Notes under the pieces: generated by a model
The model's database searches: none
Told to the model about the DNA's origin: nothing
Seen by the model: the letters and a program-made list of their open reading frames with translations, nothing else
Source of the DNA: Glandiceps talaboti
Lineage: Eukaryota > Hemichordata > Enteropneusta > Spengelidae
DNA: 40,500 nt
Assembly: GCF_964340395.1 (NCBI RefSeq)
Contig: NC_135563.1
Coordinates: 1,969,501-2,010,000, forward strand
Direction: 5' to 3'
Made by a program: the position numbers and the translations under genes
Shown here: positions 1-11,045 of the stretch, one piece after another
Layout: the number at the start of each line of letters is the position of its first letter
How positions within the stretch are numbered: position 1 is the stretch's first letter

Positions 1-230
1 CAAGCAAATAAACATTCAAAAATGTATGCAAATATACCTGGCAACAAGACACCATGCCCATAGGCCATAGCAACAGCCAAATGGTGGTGTATATTTCAAA
101 GATAACAAAGACATAGATAGGCACGTGAATAAAGATTCCAAAAATGTAAGCAAATATGTTTAGCAACAAGACCTTGACCATAGCAACAGCCAAATACAGT
201 TGTGCTACAGTGCCATTGGCACTATTTTCT
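1..230. repeat. Dispersed repeat, copy 1 (internally duplicated)
   Basis: Two related sub-units sit side by side (about 15-110 and 125-215). Each has an ATTCCAAAAATGTA-type stretch, then CAAATAT, then AGCAACAAGAC, then CATAGCAACAGCCAAA. The second ends with ACAGTTGTGC and a CCATTGGCACTATTTT end. The same modules in the same order recur at about 3830-4005, which shows a dispersed family. It lies in the intron upstream of the exon at 402. No terminal repeats or coding capacity are visible, and the left end is cut by the window. Confidence 0.6.
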
Positions 231-401
231 CTCATGGGAATCTCCCTGGGGATCGAAGTGTTGTGGAACTCAAAAATCTCAAATGGAATAAAATGTAAAA
301 GGTTGTAGGGTTGGTGTTTTCTACGTTATTTTATGTGAGCGACTGATCAAATATTTCTACTTTAACTTTAAGTGATGTCTTTCTTTGTGCTTTCTTGACA
401 G

Positions 402-540
402 AATACGCAGCCTTGAAACCACAGTTATTTGCAAGGTTTATACCCAACATACTACCCCCTGCCAAAGAGGAGCTGCTTGATCAATACATTGAAGAAACTA
501 TACAGATGCAGAGAGATTTAGAAAAGGGAGGTTTTGCAAG
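402..540 (+). CDS. Exon of unrecognised gene (A)
   Basis: A pyrimidine-rich tract ending TTCTTGACAG precedes base 402, and a strong donor GCAAG|GTATGT follows base 540. The frame is open through 45 full codons and its composition is protein-like (PQLFARFIPNILPPAKEELL and onward), unlike the repeat-derived frames nearby. The donor lies inside the first unit of a 23-bp tandem array, so copies of the same donor follow downstream. Confidence 0.65.
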
Positions 541-3500
541 GTATGTAATATGGGGTCTGCAAGGTATGTAATATGGGGTCTGCAAGGTATGTAATATGGG
601 GTATGTAATATGGGGTCTGCAAGGTATGTAATATGGGGTCTGCAAGGTATGTAATATGGGGTCTGCAAGGTATGTAATGTGGGGTTTGCAAGGTATGTAA
701 TATGGGGTTTGCAAGGTATGTAATATGGGATTTGATAAGATTCACAAGGCATATATGCTACGATTATAAATTAGTGTGAGCACAGTCATTATTTGCAGCA
801 TAGAAGCCATTTTCACCTTCCATGTATATTTCTACCAGCAAAAACCTGAGGGGGCTCATCAAACCCTATTTAATATGATAAACTTTTGAAAAAATGGGGG
901 AAAATGTGAATTCACAGACTATTAGTAGTAGTGTACCTTGCAATATCACAGTTCCTTTACAAGGAACTGAACCTGGGATGAATGCTAATAAGTACAACCA
1001 TGGATATATATGGGGAGATATATTCATGGTATGACATTTTGGCTCAGTGTTCTCTGGGTGCAGGACTGTGGAACTCCAGGACTGCGTTCATGACACCTCG
1101 TACTACTGAGTGATGTGCCCATATATCAGCACTAAAAATTGACAATTTCCAACGAATCTTTCATCGTTCTTAATTTATACTCTTTAACTCCTTCAAATGT
1201 TGGTTATCCTATTGGTTTTAAATGAGACTAGTCATTTTTTACAAGGATCTTTCCAATCGCCAATTTACATTCACTCAGTGCATGCATCTGTCAATGCTTT
1301 CTGTTCAATTTATATCTGCCAATTGGACTTGCTTGACACAGTCAGAAAATACTGTTGCTTCAAGGCAATGGCCCTTTAAACATTGAGATTCATTCACAAA
1401 TCAGGTTAAGTCAGAGTATAAGTACATCATATAATTAGTCGACAGTCAGCGTTAGATACATGTGTACAGTGAACAAGTATGCTTGCACTACAGAACATAT
1501 GGGATCATTATCACATCATTACACATAAATATTTATTACTATTAAAGCTGAAGTACCAGGTCCGTTCATCAAAAGAAACCAGAGTCACTATTTCACAGTG
1601 TTGTGGAACAAATAATAGGTCTGGTTTGTGAAAATGAGAAAACTAGGAGAAAAGGGTTTAAGATATGAACATCTAATATCAAAAAATATCATAAATAAGT
1701 CATGTACATCTGTCGACAAAAGTTGTGGGAACCAGTGCAAGTTATGGAATAAAAGTCAATTTATTTGATGGATTTATAGTACTTTCAGTCTTTGAGTATG
1801 TGAGGTCAATGAATATTCCCGAGACAAATTATGAAATGTAGACACAGTAGTTGTAGTTGTTAATATAGATGTGCTTAGCAATAATATAGATGTACTTAGT
1901 ATTAATATACATGTACTTAGTAATAATATAGATGTACTTAGTAATAATATAGATGTACTTAGTAATAATATACATGTACTTAGTAATAATATACATGTAC
2001 TTAGTAATAATATAGATGTACTTAGTAATAATATACATGTACTTAGTAATAATATACATGTACTTAGTAATAATATACATGTACTTAGTAATAATATAGA
2101 TGTACTTAGTAATAATATAGATGTACTTAGTAATAATATAGATGTACTTAGTAATAATATACATGTACTTAGTAATAATATAGATGTACTTAGTAATAAT
2201 ATAGATGTACTTAGTAATAATATACATGTACTTAGTAATAATATACATGTACTTAGTAATAATATAGATGTACTTAGTAATAATATAGATGTACTTAGTA
2301 ATAATATACATGTACTTAGTAATAATATACATGTACTTAGTAATAATATACATGTACTTAGTAATAATATAGATGTACTTAGTAATAATATAGATGTACT
2401 TAGTAATAATATACATGTACTTAGTAATAATATACATACACTTAGTAATAATATACATGTACTTAGTAATAATATACATGTACTTAGTAATAATATAGAT
2501 GTACTTAGTAATAATATAGATGTACTTAGTAATAATATACATACACTTAGTAATAATATACATGTACTTAGTAATAATATACATGTACTTAGTAATAATA
2601 TAGATGTACTTAGTAATAATATAGATGTACTTAGTAATAATATACATGTACTTAGTAATAATATACATGTACTTAGTATTAATATACATGTACTTAGTAT
2701 TAATATACATGTACTTAGTAATAATATACATGTACTTAGTAATAATATACATACACTTAGTAATAATATAGATGTACTTAGTAATAATATACATACACTT
2801 AGTAATAATATAGATGTACTTAGTAATAATATAGATGTACTTAGTAATAATATAGATGTACTTAGTAATAATATAGATGTACTTAGTAATAATATACATG
2901 TACTTAGTAATAATATACATGTACTTAGTATTAATATACATGTACTTAGTAATAATATAGACATACTTAGTAATAATATACATGTACTTAGTAATAATAT
3001 AGATGTACTTAGTAATAATATACATGTACTTAGTAATAATATACATGTACTTAGTAATAATATACATGTACTTAGTAATAATATAGATGTACTTAGTAAT
3101 AATATAGATGTACTTAGTAATAATATAGATGTACTTAGTAATAATATAGATGTACTTAGTAATAATATACATGTACTTAGTAATAATATAGATGTACTTA
3201 GTAATAATATAGATGTACTTAGTAATAATATAGATGTACTTAGTAATAATATACATGTACTTAGTAATAATATAGATGTACTTAGTAATAATATAGATGT
3301 ACTTAGTAATAATATAGATGTACTTAGTATTAATATACATGTACTTAGTAATAATATAGATGTACTTAGTAATAATATAGATGTACTTAGTAATAATATA
3401 GATGTACTTAGTAATAATATAGATGTACTTAGTAATAATATAGATGTACTTAGTAATAATATAGATGTACTTAGTAATAATATACATGTACTTAGTAATA

Positions 3501-6500
3501 ATATAGATGTACTTAGTAATAATATAGATGTACTTAGTAATAATATAGATGTACTTAGTAATAATATACATGTACTTAGTAATAATATACATGTACTTAG
3601 TAATAATATAGATGTACTTAGTATTAATATACATGTACTTAGTAATAATATACATGTACTTAGTAATACAGACCCATGTTAATTTAAGATTAAGATTTTA
3701 ATAAGATAAACAGTCTTGAAATCTTTGAAAACTACATGGTGAATTGCACTGATACTTGGTAGGGATATTTCTGGAGATGTTATCTGCAGTTTTTATTCAA
3801 AACATTTGTACTCAACTGGCCCTAGCAACCATGGCCACGCCCATAGCAACAGTGAAGTGATAATGGTTTATATTGCGAAGATGAAAACTGGGAACGTAGG
3901 CAAGTGATTAAAGATTCCAAAATGTATACAAATATGCCTAGCAACAAGACCACACCCCTAGCAACAGCCAATACAGTTGTGCACCATTGGTGCTATTTTT
4001 ATATAGCACTTCCCACACTGTGCTCAAATTACTTTACAATTAATACCCCTGGCTTAGATCTATATCAGCACAACAGCCTACTATATACTTCCTCAACTCC
4101 CGGGGAGCATACAATCCATTTCAGCCTCTTTAAGCGCATAGGATTAAAGCATTTGCATGACAACCTACATCCTACCAGGTCCCCAATTATATAGCTAGGT
4201 TGACTGAGGCACAATTGTGGTTCAAATCTTGCCCAAGGACTTTAGCCATTCAGAAACAAATGGCAGTGACAAGGCTCTAACCTGCAACCTGCAGATTCAA
4301 AGCTGACCACTCTAACCATTCACCCATCATGACTCCAAACACTGTTATCACAAGATGGTTCAGCATGTTACCAAGCTCAAGAGGACCATGGTAATGTTGA
4401 AGTATAGGAAGCCTAGATGCATCAAAGATGCAATGTGTGTGGTGTTCTCCTCTGAAAAAAGGAAACAACAGAGCAAAAGAATTGAAGTGCTGAGGTTACA
4501 AGACTCAAGTAGTTCAACTAAGTCATCGGAATTTCTATCTGTCATGACTAAAGATCCTCACCATAGTGACAAATTCCATAATTACAACTGACCACTAGGT
4601 GGCGGTATGGTCAGCCAGTTATAGATGTTGGTAGTTTGATGTCCCATTCTCTGTTAATCTTGGGATGTACTATCTAGTGTTGATAGCTATCCTGATCTCT
4701 GTAGGAATGTCATTTCAATAATGAAAACAGAGACAATAGAAATTGAGTAAATACAAGCAAATGCTCAACTTATGTATGCATAAACACTAATATCTATAAC
4801 GTATGTTTGTCATCAACAGGGGAGGTGGGGGACAGAGTCGGAAGAGAGCTGGAGAAGATAGCATACCAAGTATGTACAATGTTGTCTCATTTATATCAAA
4901 CACTTCAAATGAAAGATTCATCATTGTGCATGCTTTCTAATTACTTTCTCTCAATCTCAGTAGTCATAAAAGACCATTTTATTGGTACCCAAAATAATCT
5001 TTTAATATCGATACTTTTATGTCATATTCAAATTTGTGGTAAGAGCTCTGCTAATTTGATACTATGACAACCCCATGACATGTGAGTGGAAGTGTGGTGT
5101 ACCCGAGGTATTTGTATGAGTACTTGCAGTGTACTGTACTCGCTATGCTTGTGAAAGTGCAGCAGAAAACACTGCAGTCATGAGTGTACATATCCCTAAG
5201 TACCTATACTGGCACTCATGTGTCATGGTGTTCTGTTATTATTACATATGTTTATAGCAAACAACAAATTCTGCTGAAATCTGTTGTGTGATCACACAAT
5301 TTCATGTTCACGGAATAATTGTGTACTCATTTGCATATCATTGCATACATGGTTATGTGCATCGTGTGTACACATACTATTAATAGTGGTCATATGCATC
5401 GTGTGTACACATACTATTAATAGTGGTTATATGCATAGTGTGTACACATACTATTAATAGTGGTTATATGCACAGTGTGTACACATACTATTAATAGTGG
5501 TTATATGCATAGTGTGTACACATACTATTAATAGTGGTTATATGCACAGTGTGTACACATACTATTAATAGTGGTTATATGCATAGTGTGTACACATACT
5601 ATTAATAGTGGTTATATGCATAGTGTGTACACATACTATTAATAGTGGTTATATGCACAGTGTGTACACATACTATTAATAGTGGTTATATGCACAGTGT
5701 GTACACATACTATTAATAGTGGTTATATGCACCATGTGTACACATACTATTAATAGTGGTTATATGCACAGTGTGTACACATACTATTAATAGTGGTTAT
5801 ATGCATAGTGTGAACACATACTATTAATAGTGGTTATATGCATAGTGTGTACACATACTATTAATAGTGGTTATATGCACAGTGTGAACACATACTATTA
5901 ATAGTGGTCATATGCATAGTGTGTACACATACTATTAATAGTGGTTATATGCATAGTGTGTACACATACTATTAATAGTGGTTATATGCATAGTGTGTAC
6001 ACATACTATTAATAGTGGTTATATGCACAGTGTGAACACATACTATTAATAGTGGTCATATGCATAGTGTGTACACATACTATTAATAGTGGTTATATGC
6101 ATAGTGTGTACACATACTATTAATAGTGGTTATATGCATAGTGTGTACACATACTATTAATAGTGGTTATATGCACAGTGTGAACACATACTATTAATAG
6201 TGGTCATATGCATAGTGTGTACACATACTATTAATAGTGGTTATATGCATAGTGTGTACACATACTATTAATAGTGGTTATATGCATAGTGTGTACACAT
6301 ACTATTAATAGTGGTCATATGCATAGTGTGTACACATACTATTAATAGTGGTTATATGCATAGTGTGTACACATACTATTAATAGTGGTCATATGCATAG
6401 TGTGTACACATACTATTAATAGTGGTCATATGCATAGTGTGTACACATACTATTAATAGTGGTTATATGCATAGTGTGTACACATACTATTAATAGTGGT

Positions 6501-9500
6501 TATATGCACAGTGTGTACACATACTATTAATAGTGGTTATATGCATAGTGTGTACACATACTATTAATAGTGGTCATATGCATAGTGTGTACACATACTA
6601 TTAATAGTGGTCATATGCATAGTGTGTACACATACTATTAATAGTGGTCATATGCATAGTGTGTACACATACTATTAATAGTGGTTATATGCATAGTGTG
6701 TACACATACTATTAATAGTGGTTATATGCACAGTGTGAACACATACTATTAATAGTGGTTATATGCACAGTGTGTACACATACTATTAATAGTGGTTATA
6801 TGCACAGTGTGAACACATACTATTAATAGTGGTTATATGCATAGTGTGTACACATACTATTAACAGTGGTTATATGCATAGTGTGTACACACACTATTAA
6901 TACTGGTTATATACATAGTGTGTACACATACTATTAATAGTGGTTATATGCATAGTGTGTACACATACTATTAATAGTGGTTATATGCATAGTGTGTACA
7001 CATACTATTAATAGTGGTTATATGCACCATGTGTACACATACTATTAATAGTGGTTATATGCATAGTGTGTACACATACTATTAATAGTGGTTATATGCA
7101 CAGTGTGTACACATACTATTAATAGTGGTTATATGCATAGTGTGTACACATACTATTAATAGTGGTTATATGCACAGTGTGTACACATACTATTAATAGT
7201 GGTTATATGCACAGTGTGTACACATACTATTAATAGTGGTTATATGCACAGTGTGTACACATACTATTAATAGTGGTTATATGCATAGTGTGTACACATA
7301 CTGTTAATAGTGGTTATATGCATAGTGTGTACACATACTAAATAGTGGTTATATGCACAGTGTGTACACATACTATTAATAGTGGTTATATACATAGTGT
7401 GTACACATACTATTAATAGTGGTTATATGCATAGTGTGTACACATACTATTAATACTGGTTATATGCATAGTGTGTACACATACTATTAATAGTGGTTAT
7501 ATGCATAGTGTGAACACATACTATTAATAGTGGTTATATGCATAGTGTGTACACATACTATTAATAGTGGTTATATGCATAGTGTGTACACATACTATTA
7601 ATAGTGGTTATATGCATAGTGTGTACACATACTATTAATAGTGGTTATATGCACAGTGTGTACACATACTATTAATAGTGGTTATATGCATAGTGTGTAC
7701 ACATACTATTAATAGTGGTTATATGCATAGTGTGTACACATACTATTAATAGTGGTTATATGCACAGTGTGTACACATACTATTAATAGTGGTTATATGC
7801 ACAGTGTGTACACATACTATTAATAGTGGTTATATGCACAGTGTGTACACATACTATTAATAGTGGTTATATGCATAGTGTGTACACATACTATTAATAG
7901 TGGTTATATGCATAGTGTGTACACATACTAAATAGTGGTTATATGCACAGTGTGTACACATACTATTAATAGTGGTTATATGCACAGTGTGTACACATAC
8001 TATTAATAGTGGTTATATACATAGTGTGTACACATACTATTAATAGTGGTTATATGCATAGTGTGTACACATACTATTAATACTGGTTATATGCATAGTG
8101 TGTACACATACTATTAATAGTGGTTATATGCACCATGTGTACACATACTATTAATAGTGGTTATATGCACCATGTGTACACATACTATTAATAGTGGTTA
8201 TATGCATAGTGTGTACACATACTATTAATAGTGGTTATATGCATAGTGTGTACACATACTATTAATAGTGGTTATATGCATAGTGTGTACACATACTATT
8301 AATAGTGGTTATATACATAGTGTGTACACATACTATTAATAGTGGTTATATGCATAGTGTGTACACATACTATTAATAGTGGTTATATGCACAGTGTGTA
8401 CACATACTATTAATAGTGGTTATATGCATAGTGTGTACACATACTAAATAGTGGTTATATGCACAGTGTGTACACATACTATTAATAGTGGTTATATGCA
8501 TAGTGTGTACACATACTATTAATAGTGGTTATATGCACAGTGTGTACACATACTAAATAGTGGTTATATGCATAGTGTGTACACATACTATTAATAGTGG
8601 TTATATGCACAGTGTGTACACATACTATTAATAGTGGTTATATGCACAGTGTGTACACATACTAAATAGTGGTTATATGCACAGTGTGTACACATACTAT
8701 TAATAGTGGTCATATGCATAGTGTGTACACATACTATTAATAGTGGTTATATGCACAGTGTGTACACATACTATTAATAGTGGTTATATGCACAGTGTGT
8801 ACACATACTATTAATAGTGGTTATATGCATAGTGTGTACACATACTATTAATAGTGGTTATATACATAGTGTGTACACATACTATTAATAGTGGTTATAT
8901 ACATAGTGTGTACACATACTATTAATAGTGGTTATATACATCGTGTGCTATGCATATATAGTTATTACTTGACAGTGTGTCTGTTTGTGTTTGCAACACA
9001 AATATTTGTGATTATTACCTCTGTCTCTATCTCTGTCTATGTCTGTATGTGTCTGCAAAACAAACTTTTATGATTATTACCTGTGTCTCTGTATATGTCT
9101 GTCTGTCTCTGTATCTATCTGTCTAACTCTGTCTCTGTATCTATCTGTCTGTCTATCTCTGTCTCTGTATCTGTGTGTCTGTCTCTGTCTCTGTATCTGT
9201 CTGTCTATCTCTGGGTGTCTGTGTCTGAAACACAAACTTTTGTAATTATTACCTGTGTCTCTGTCTCTGTATCTGTGTGTCTGTCTCTATCTCTGTTTCT
9301 GGGTGTCTGTGTCTACAATATATACACATTTGTGATTATTATCTGTGTGTCTGTCTGTCTGTCTTTGTCTCTCTATCCCTGTCTCTGTGTGTCTCTGCCT
9401 ATGTTTGTCTGTGTCTGCAACACATAAACTTTTGATTATTACCTGTGTCTGTGTATTTGTGTGTCTGTGTCTGTGTCTGTGTATTTGTGTGTCTGTGTCT

Positions 9501-9750
9501 CTATCTCTGTCTCTGTGTGTCTGTGTCTGTGTATTTGTGTGTCTGTGTCTCTATCTCTGTCTCTGTGTGTCTACACTGTGTCTACATGTATGTCTATGTT
9601 TGTACACATAAACTATTGCCTCTCTTTACAAATTAGTTTTGTATCCATACCAAACTCTTCATAATTCATAAATCTTCCTTAAGGATTATTTTTCTTTCTT
9701 CAACAGAAAATTTACCTTTAAGCTTTATGCCGAAGAATACCAGCAGCTGA
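402..9750 (+). CDS. Unrecognised gene, 3' portion (three exons, 5' part outside window)
   Basis: Candidate exons are 402-540, 4820-4869 and 9707-9750, with the stop at 9748-9750. The phases are compatible: the first ends with two bases of an Arg codon, and the second ends with one base of a Lys codon. The visible C-terminus is about 78 residues. It starts with a helical-looking segment containing PQLFARFIPNILPP and an acidic stretch (KEELLDQYIEETIQMQRDLE), followed by a Gly run and a basic RKR patch, and ends in PLSFMPKNTSS. The RKR patch could be a nuclear signal, which is inference only. I do not recognise the family. Both introns are expanded by minisatellites. Unseen exons could lie between 4870 and 9706, so the last two exons are less certain than the first. 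Confidence 0.5.
536..733 (+). repeat. 23-bp minisatellite containing the exon's splice donor
   Basis: Eight copies of GCAAGGTATGTAAT begin at 536, 559, 582, 619, 642, 665, 688 and 711, and an extra partial unit starts at 601. The first copy is the exon end and its GT donor. The others therefore repeat the exon-intron junction itself. Later copies drift (TTT for TCT, one ATG for ATA). Confidence 0.9.
734..1859. other. Intron sequence, nothing specific seen
   Basis: AT-rich intronic DNA with no convincing exon, no RNA gene and no clear repeat. Short frames such as 1197-1379 lack splice context and protein-like composition. Confidence 0.5.
1860..3670. repeat. 21-bp minisatellite, about 86 copies
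   Basis: The unit is a TTAGTAATAATATA block followed by GATGTAC, CATGTAC or, less often, CATACAC. Several units have ATTAAT in place of AATAAT. Because 21 is a multiple of three and the unit lacks stops in several frames, long open frames run through the array on both strands (up to about 600 codons, heptads like VLSNNID). These are artefacts of periodicity. CATGTAC units form the palindrome TACATGTA. GATG and CATG variants often occur in pairs, which suggests four-unit (84-bp) amplification steps. Confidence 0.95.
3700..4005. repeat. Dispersed repeat, copy 2
   Basis: It shares with 1-230 the ordered modules GTGATTAAAGATTCCAAAA, CAAATATGCCTAGCAACAAG, CCTAGCAACAGCCAA, ACAGTTGTGC and a CCATTGGTGCTATTTT end. 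Similarity to copy 1 stops right after CTATTTT, which marks a likely element end where the SINE remnant begins. The part before about 3830 may belong to the same element, but copy 1 does not extend far enough to show it. Confidence 0.6.
4005..4340 (-). mobile_element. tRNA-derived SINE remnant
   Basis: Read on the minus strand, the 5' end (4340 downward) shows a tRNA-like A box (TGGGTGAATGGTTAGAG) and about 35 bases later a degraded B box (AGGTTAGAGCC). The 3' end near 4005-4060 reads TTTGAGCACAGTGTGGGAAG followed by TGCTATATAAA. This resembles the AAGCRCTATATAAA-type 3' tails that I recall from many invertebrate SINE/LINE pairs. The B box has lost the usual TTCGA core, so this is an old, probably inactive copy. 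Family assignment needs a repeat library. Confidence 0.6.
4341..4819. other. Intron sequence with a CTCF-like site
   Basis: No exon or repeat is seen here apart from the CTCF-like motif at 4592-4605 and the polypyrimidine-poor acceptor CATCAACAG ending at 4819. Confidence 0.5.
4592..4605 (+). promoter_or_regulatory. Candidate CTCF-binding site
   Basis: CCACTAGGTGGCGG matches every position of the widely used CTCF core consensus CCASYAGRKGGCRS. CTCF is conserved across bilaterians, so the motif could act as an insulator or loop anchor. The site is intronic. A motif match alone does not show binding. Confidence 0.4.
4820..4869 (+). CDS. Small candidate exon of unrecognised gene (B)
   Basis: The acceptor CATCAACAG ends at 4819 and the donor CCAA|GTATGT begins at 4870. 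In the phase set by exon A it encodes GGGGQSRKRAGEDSIP, a Gly-rich basic segment. It is only 50 bases long, so the support comes from splice sites and phase agreement rather than from any domain. Confidence 0.45.
4870..5349. other. Intron sequence before the 37-bp array
   Basis: AT-rich sequence with no convincing gene or repeat. The 5090-5230 stretch is rich in AGTGTAC-like words that resemble parts of the 37-bp array and may be its diverged precursor. Confidence 0.4.
5350..8947. repeat. 37-bp palindrome-rich minisatellite, about 97 copies
   Basis: The unit consists of GTGTGTACACATACTATT, AATAGTGGTTATATGCA and a variable two-base spacer. Each unit contains perfect palindromes: GTGTACAC, ACTATTAATAGT and, in TGCATA variants, TATGCATA. 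Variants include GTGTGAACAC, CACCATGTG and a 35-bp form that has lost two bases (ACTAAATAG). Copies stay very alike over 3.6 kb. Since 37 is not a multiple of three, no long frames arise here, unlike the neighbouring arrays. Confidence 0.95.
8960..9610. repeat. Degenerate TCTG/TCTCTG low-complexity tract
   Basis: Interrupted CTGT, TCTG and TCTCTG words are punctuated by a recurring longer block: TGCAACACAAA or a variant, then CTTTTGTGATTATTACCTGT. The block recurs near 8990, 9055, 9230, 9325 and 9420, so the tract grew as a larger composite unit. Short open frames made of Cys, Val, Ser and Leu in this tract are artefacts. Confidence 0.8.
9707..9750 (+). CDS. Candidate last exon of unrecognised gene (C)
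   Basis: The acceptor TTTCTTTCTTCAACAG ends at 9706 and is the best acceptor nearby. In the phase set by exon B it reads K-N-LPLSFMPKNTSS and stops at 9748-9750. An alternative phase reads KFTFKLYAEEYQQLKTSAI and stops at about 9770, so the end depends on exon B being right. A transcript would decide. Confidence 0.45.
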
Positions 9751-11045
9751 AAACCAGTGCAATTTAGCAGAACTTTTGCATTTAAAAGATATAAACAAAG
9801 CACACTGTACTTTGAAACATTTCAACGCCGTAAAAAAAGCAGACATTGGCAAACACACAGTATTGTGAGGTGGTTTGTCAGATCTGAGTTGAGTTAAAAG
9901 CATTCATTCTTGCACTATTGTATATGCTCAAGGAGATAACCTACAAAATGTAAGCAAAGATCCTTCTGCCTGGCATTGATGAAGGCCGAACTATTATGAC
10001 TGGAGGTCATTTGTTTACTCCTGGAATACATCAAGCAAGTATTGAGGTGAAGAACTTCACTTGTCAATCAACATTTGACTGATATGAAAGAATTATTCTT
10101 CTATTCACGCTGTAAATGCTTTGATGAAATTAAAAGGTCATCTCATCTGTTCCTTGAAGTGATGATAGTGGAACCAGTTATGACCACCGAGTGGTTTTTG
10201 TCAACTCCTAAATCTAGATAGGAGAAATCAAACGTTTTAAGCAATTCTTGACACACAACTTTTCTACCCAAGTGTATGCTAATGTGTGTACTTGCCTTTT
10301 GTTAGTAAAATATCTGTTGATTATAAATCCGCAAGTAGTGTCAATTTGTGTAGAAACAGGCAAAGAAAGTAAATGACACTATTATGGCCATAACTATAGA
10401 TTGTATTGTATAAAAGGTAACCTGTTGTTGTAATGTGTAGTACATTAATATACAGTAAAACTGATTTATGATAAACAACATGTACATGTACATTCTTCTA
10501 CTATCAGCATCTATACACATATACCATCTATAAAAATAGAAGTTTTCAAATTTGAAATGGCGTTATGTTATTTAAAAGTCCTGAAAGGGCAACAAAGGTG
10601 GGGCTATTTTTTACCTTGGCTGCATTTCTAATACTTAGTGGACCCAGAAAAGCATTTTTACCTATCCTGCACCAAACAAACTTTCTGAAATAGTATTATA
10701 AGTGGCCTACTGTACATTGGTGAGAAACAATGGCAAGAAAGCAAATAAGAAGTTTTAAACCAGCATTGTTCTGGTAGAGGTTCAAGTGGTGTGAAGCACC
10801 TCAGTAACTTTATTTATTACCAATGTTGTCCTGATGTACAACTAATCTCTTCTGAGTCTGATTTGTTACAGTAATTAGCATAACTCACGATGATCGGAAG
10901 TTACAAATACCTTGCCTGTGTTTCCTAATTGTAAGAAATGCAGCTAAGATGAAACTTGTCTTGTTTGTGTTCCCCTTTAACTTACAAACTGTAAAATTGC
11001 TATGGTAGCCTCCCAGAGGAGATTCATTTGGGGACATAGAAAAAA
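9751..11045 (+). other. Probable 3' untranslated and downstream region
   Basis: There is no further exon-like sequence. A weak polyadenylation signal ATTAAA lies at 10129-10134. I see no canonical AATAAA on the plus strand in this stretch, so the transcript end is not established. Confidence 0.35.

Noticed and set aside
1829-3682. About 600-codon frames on both strands in the 21-bp array
   Set aside because: The open frames follow from the 3n period and an absence of stops. Both strands are open at once, which indicates a repeat artefact.
4355-4591. 78-codon plus-strand frame in the intron
   Set aside because: No splice sites fit the flanking exons and no domain is recognisable. It lies next to a SINE remnant.
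5350-8947. Possible CRISPR-like array
   Set aside because: Units are contiguous, with no unique spacers, and the host is eukaryotic. It is a minisatellite.
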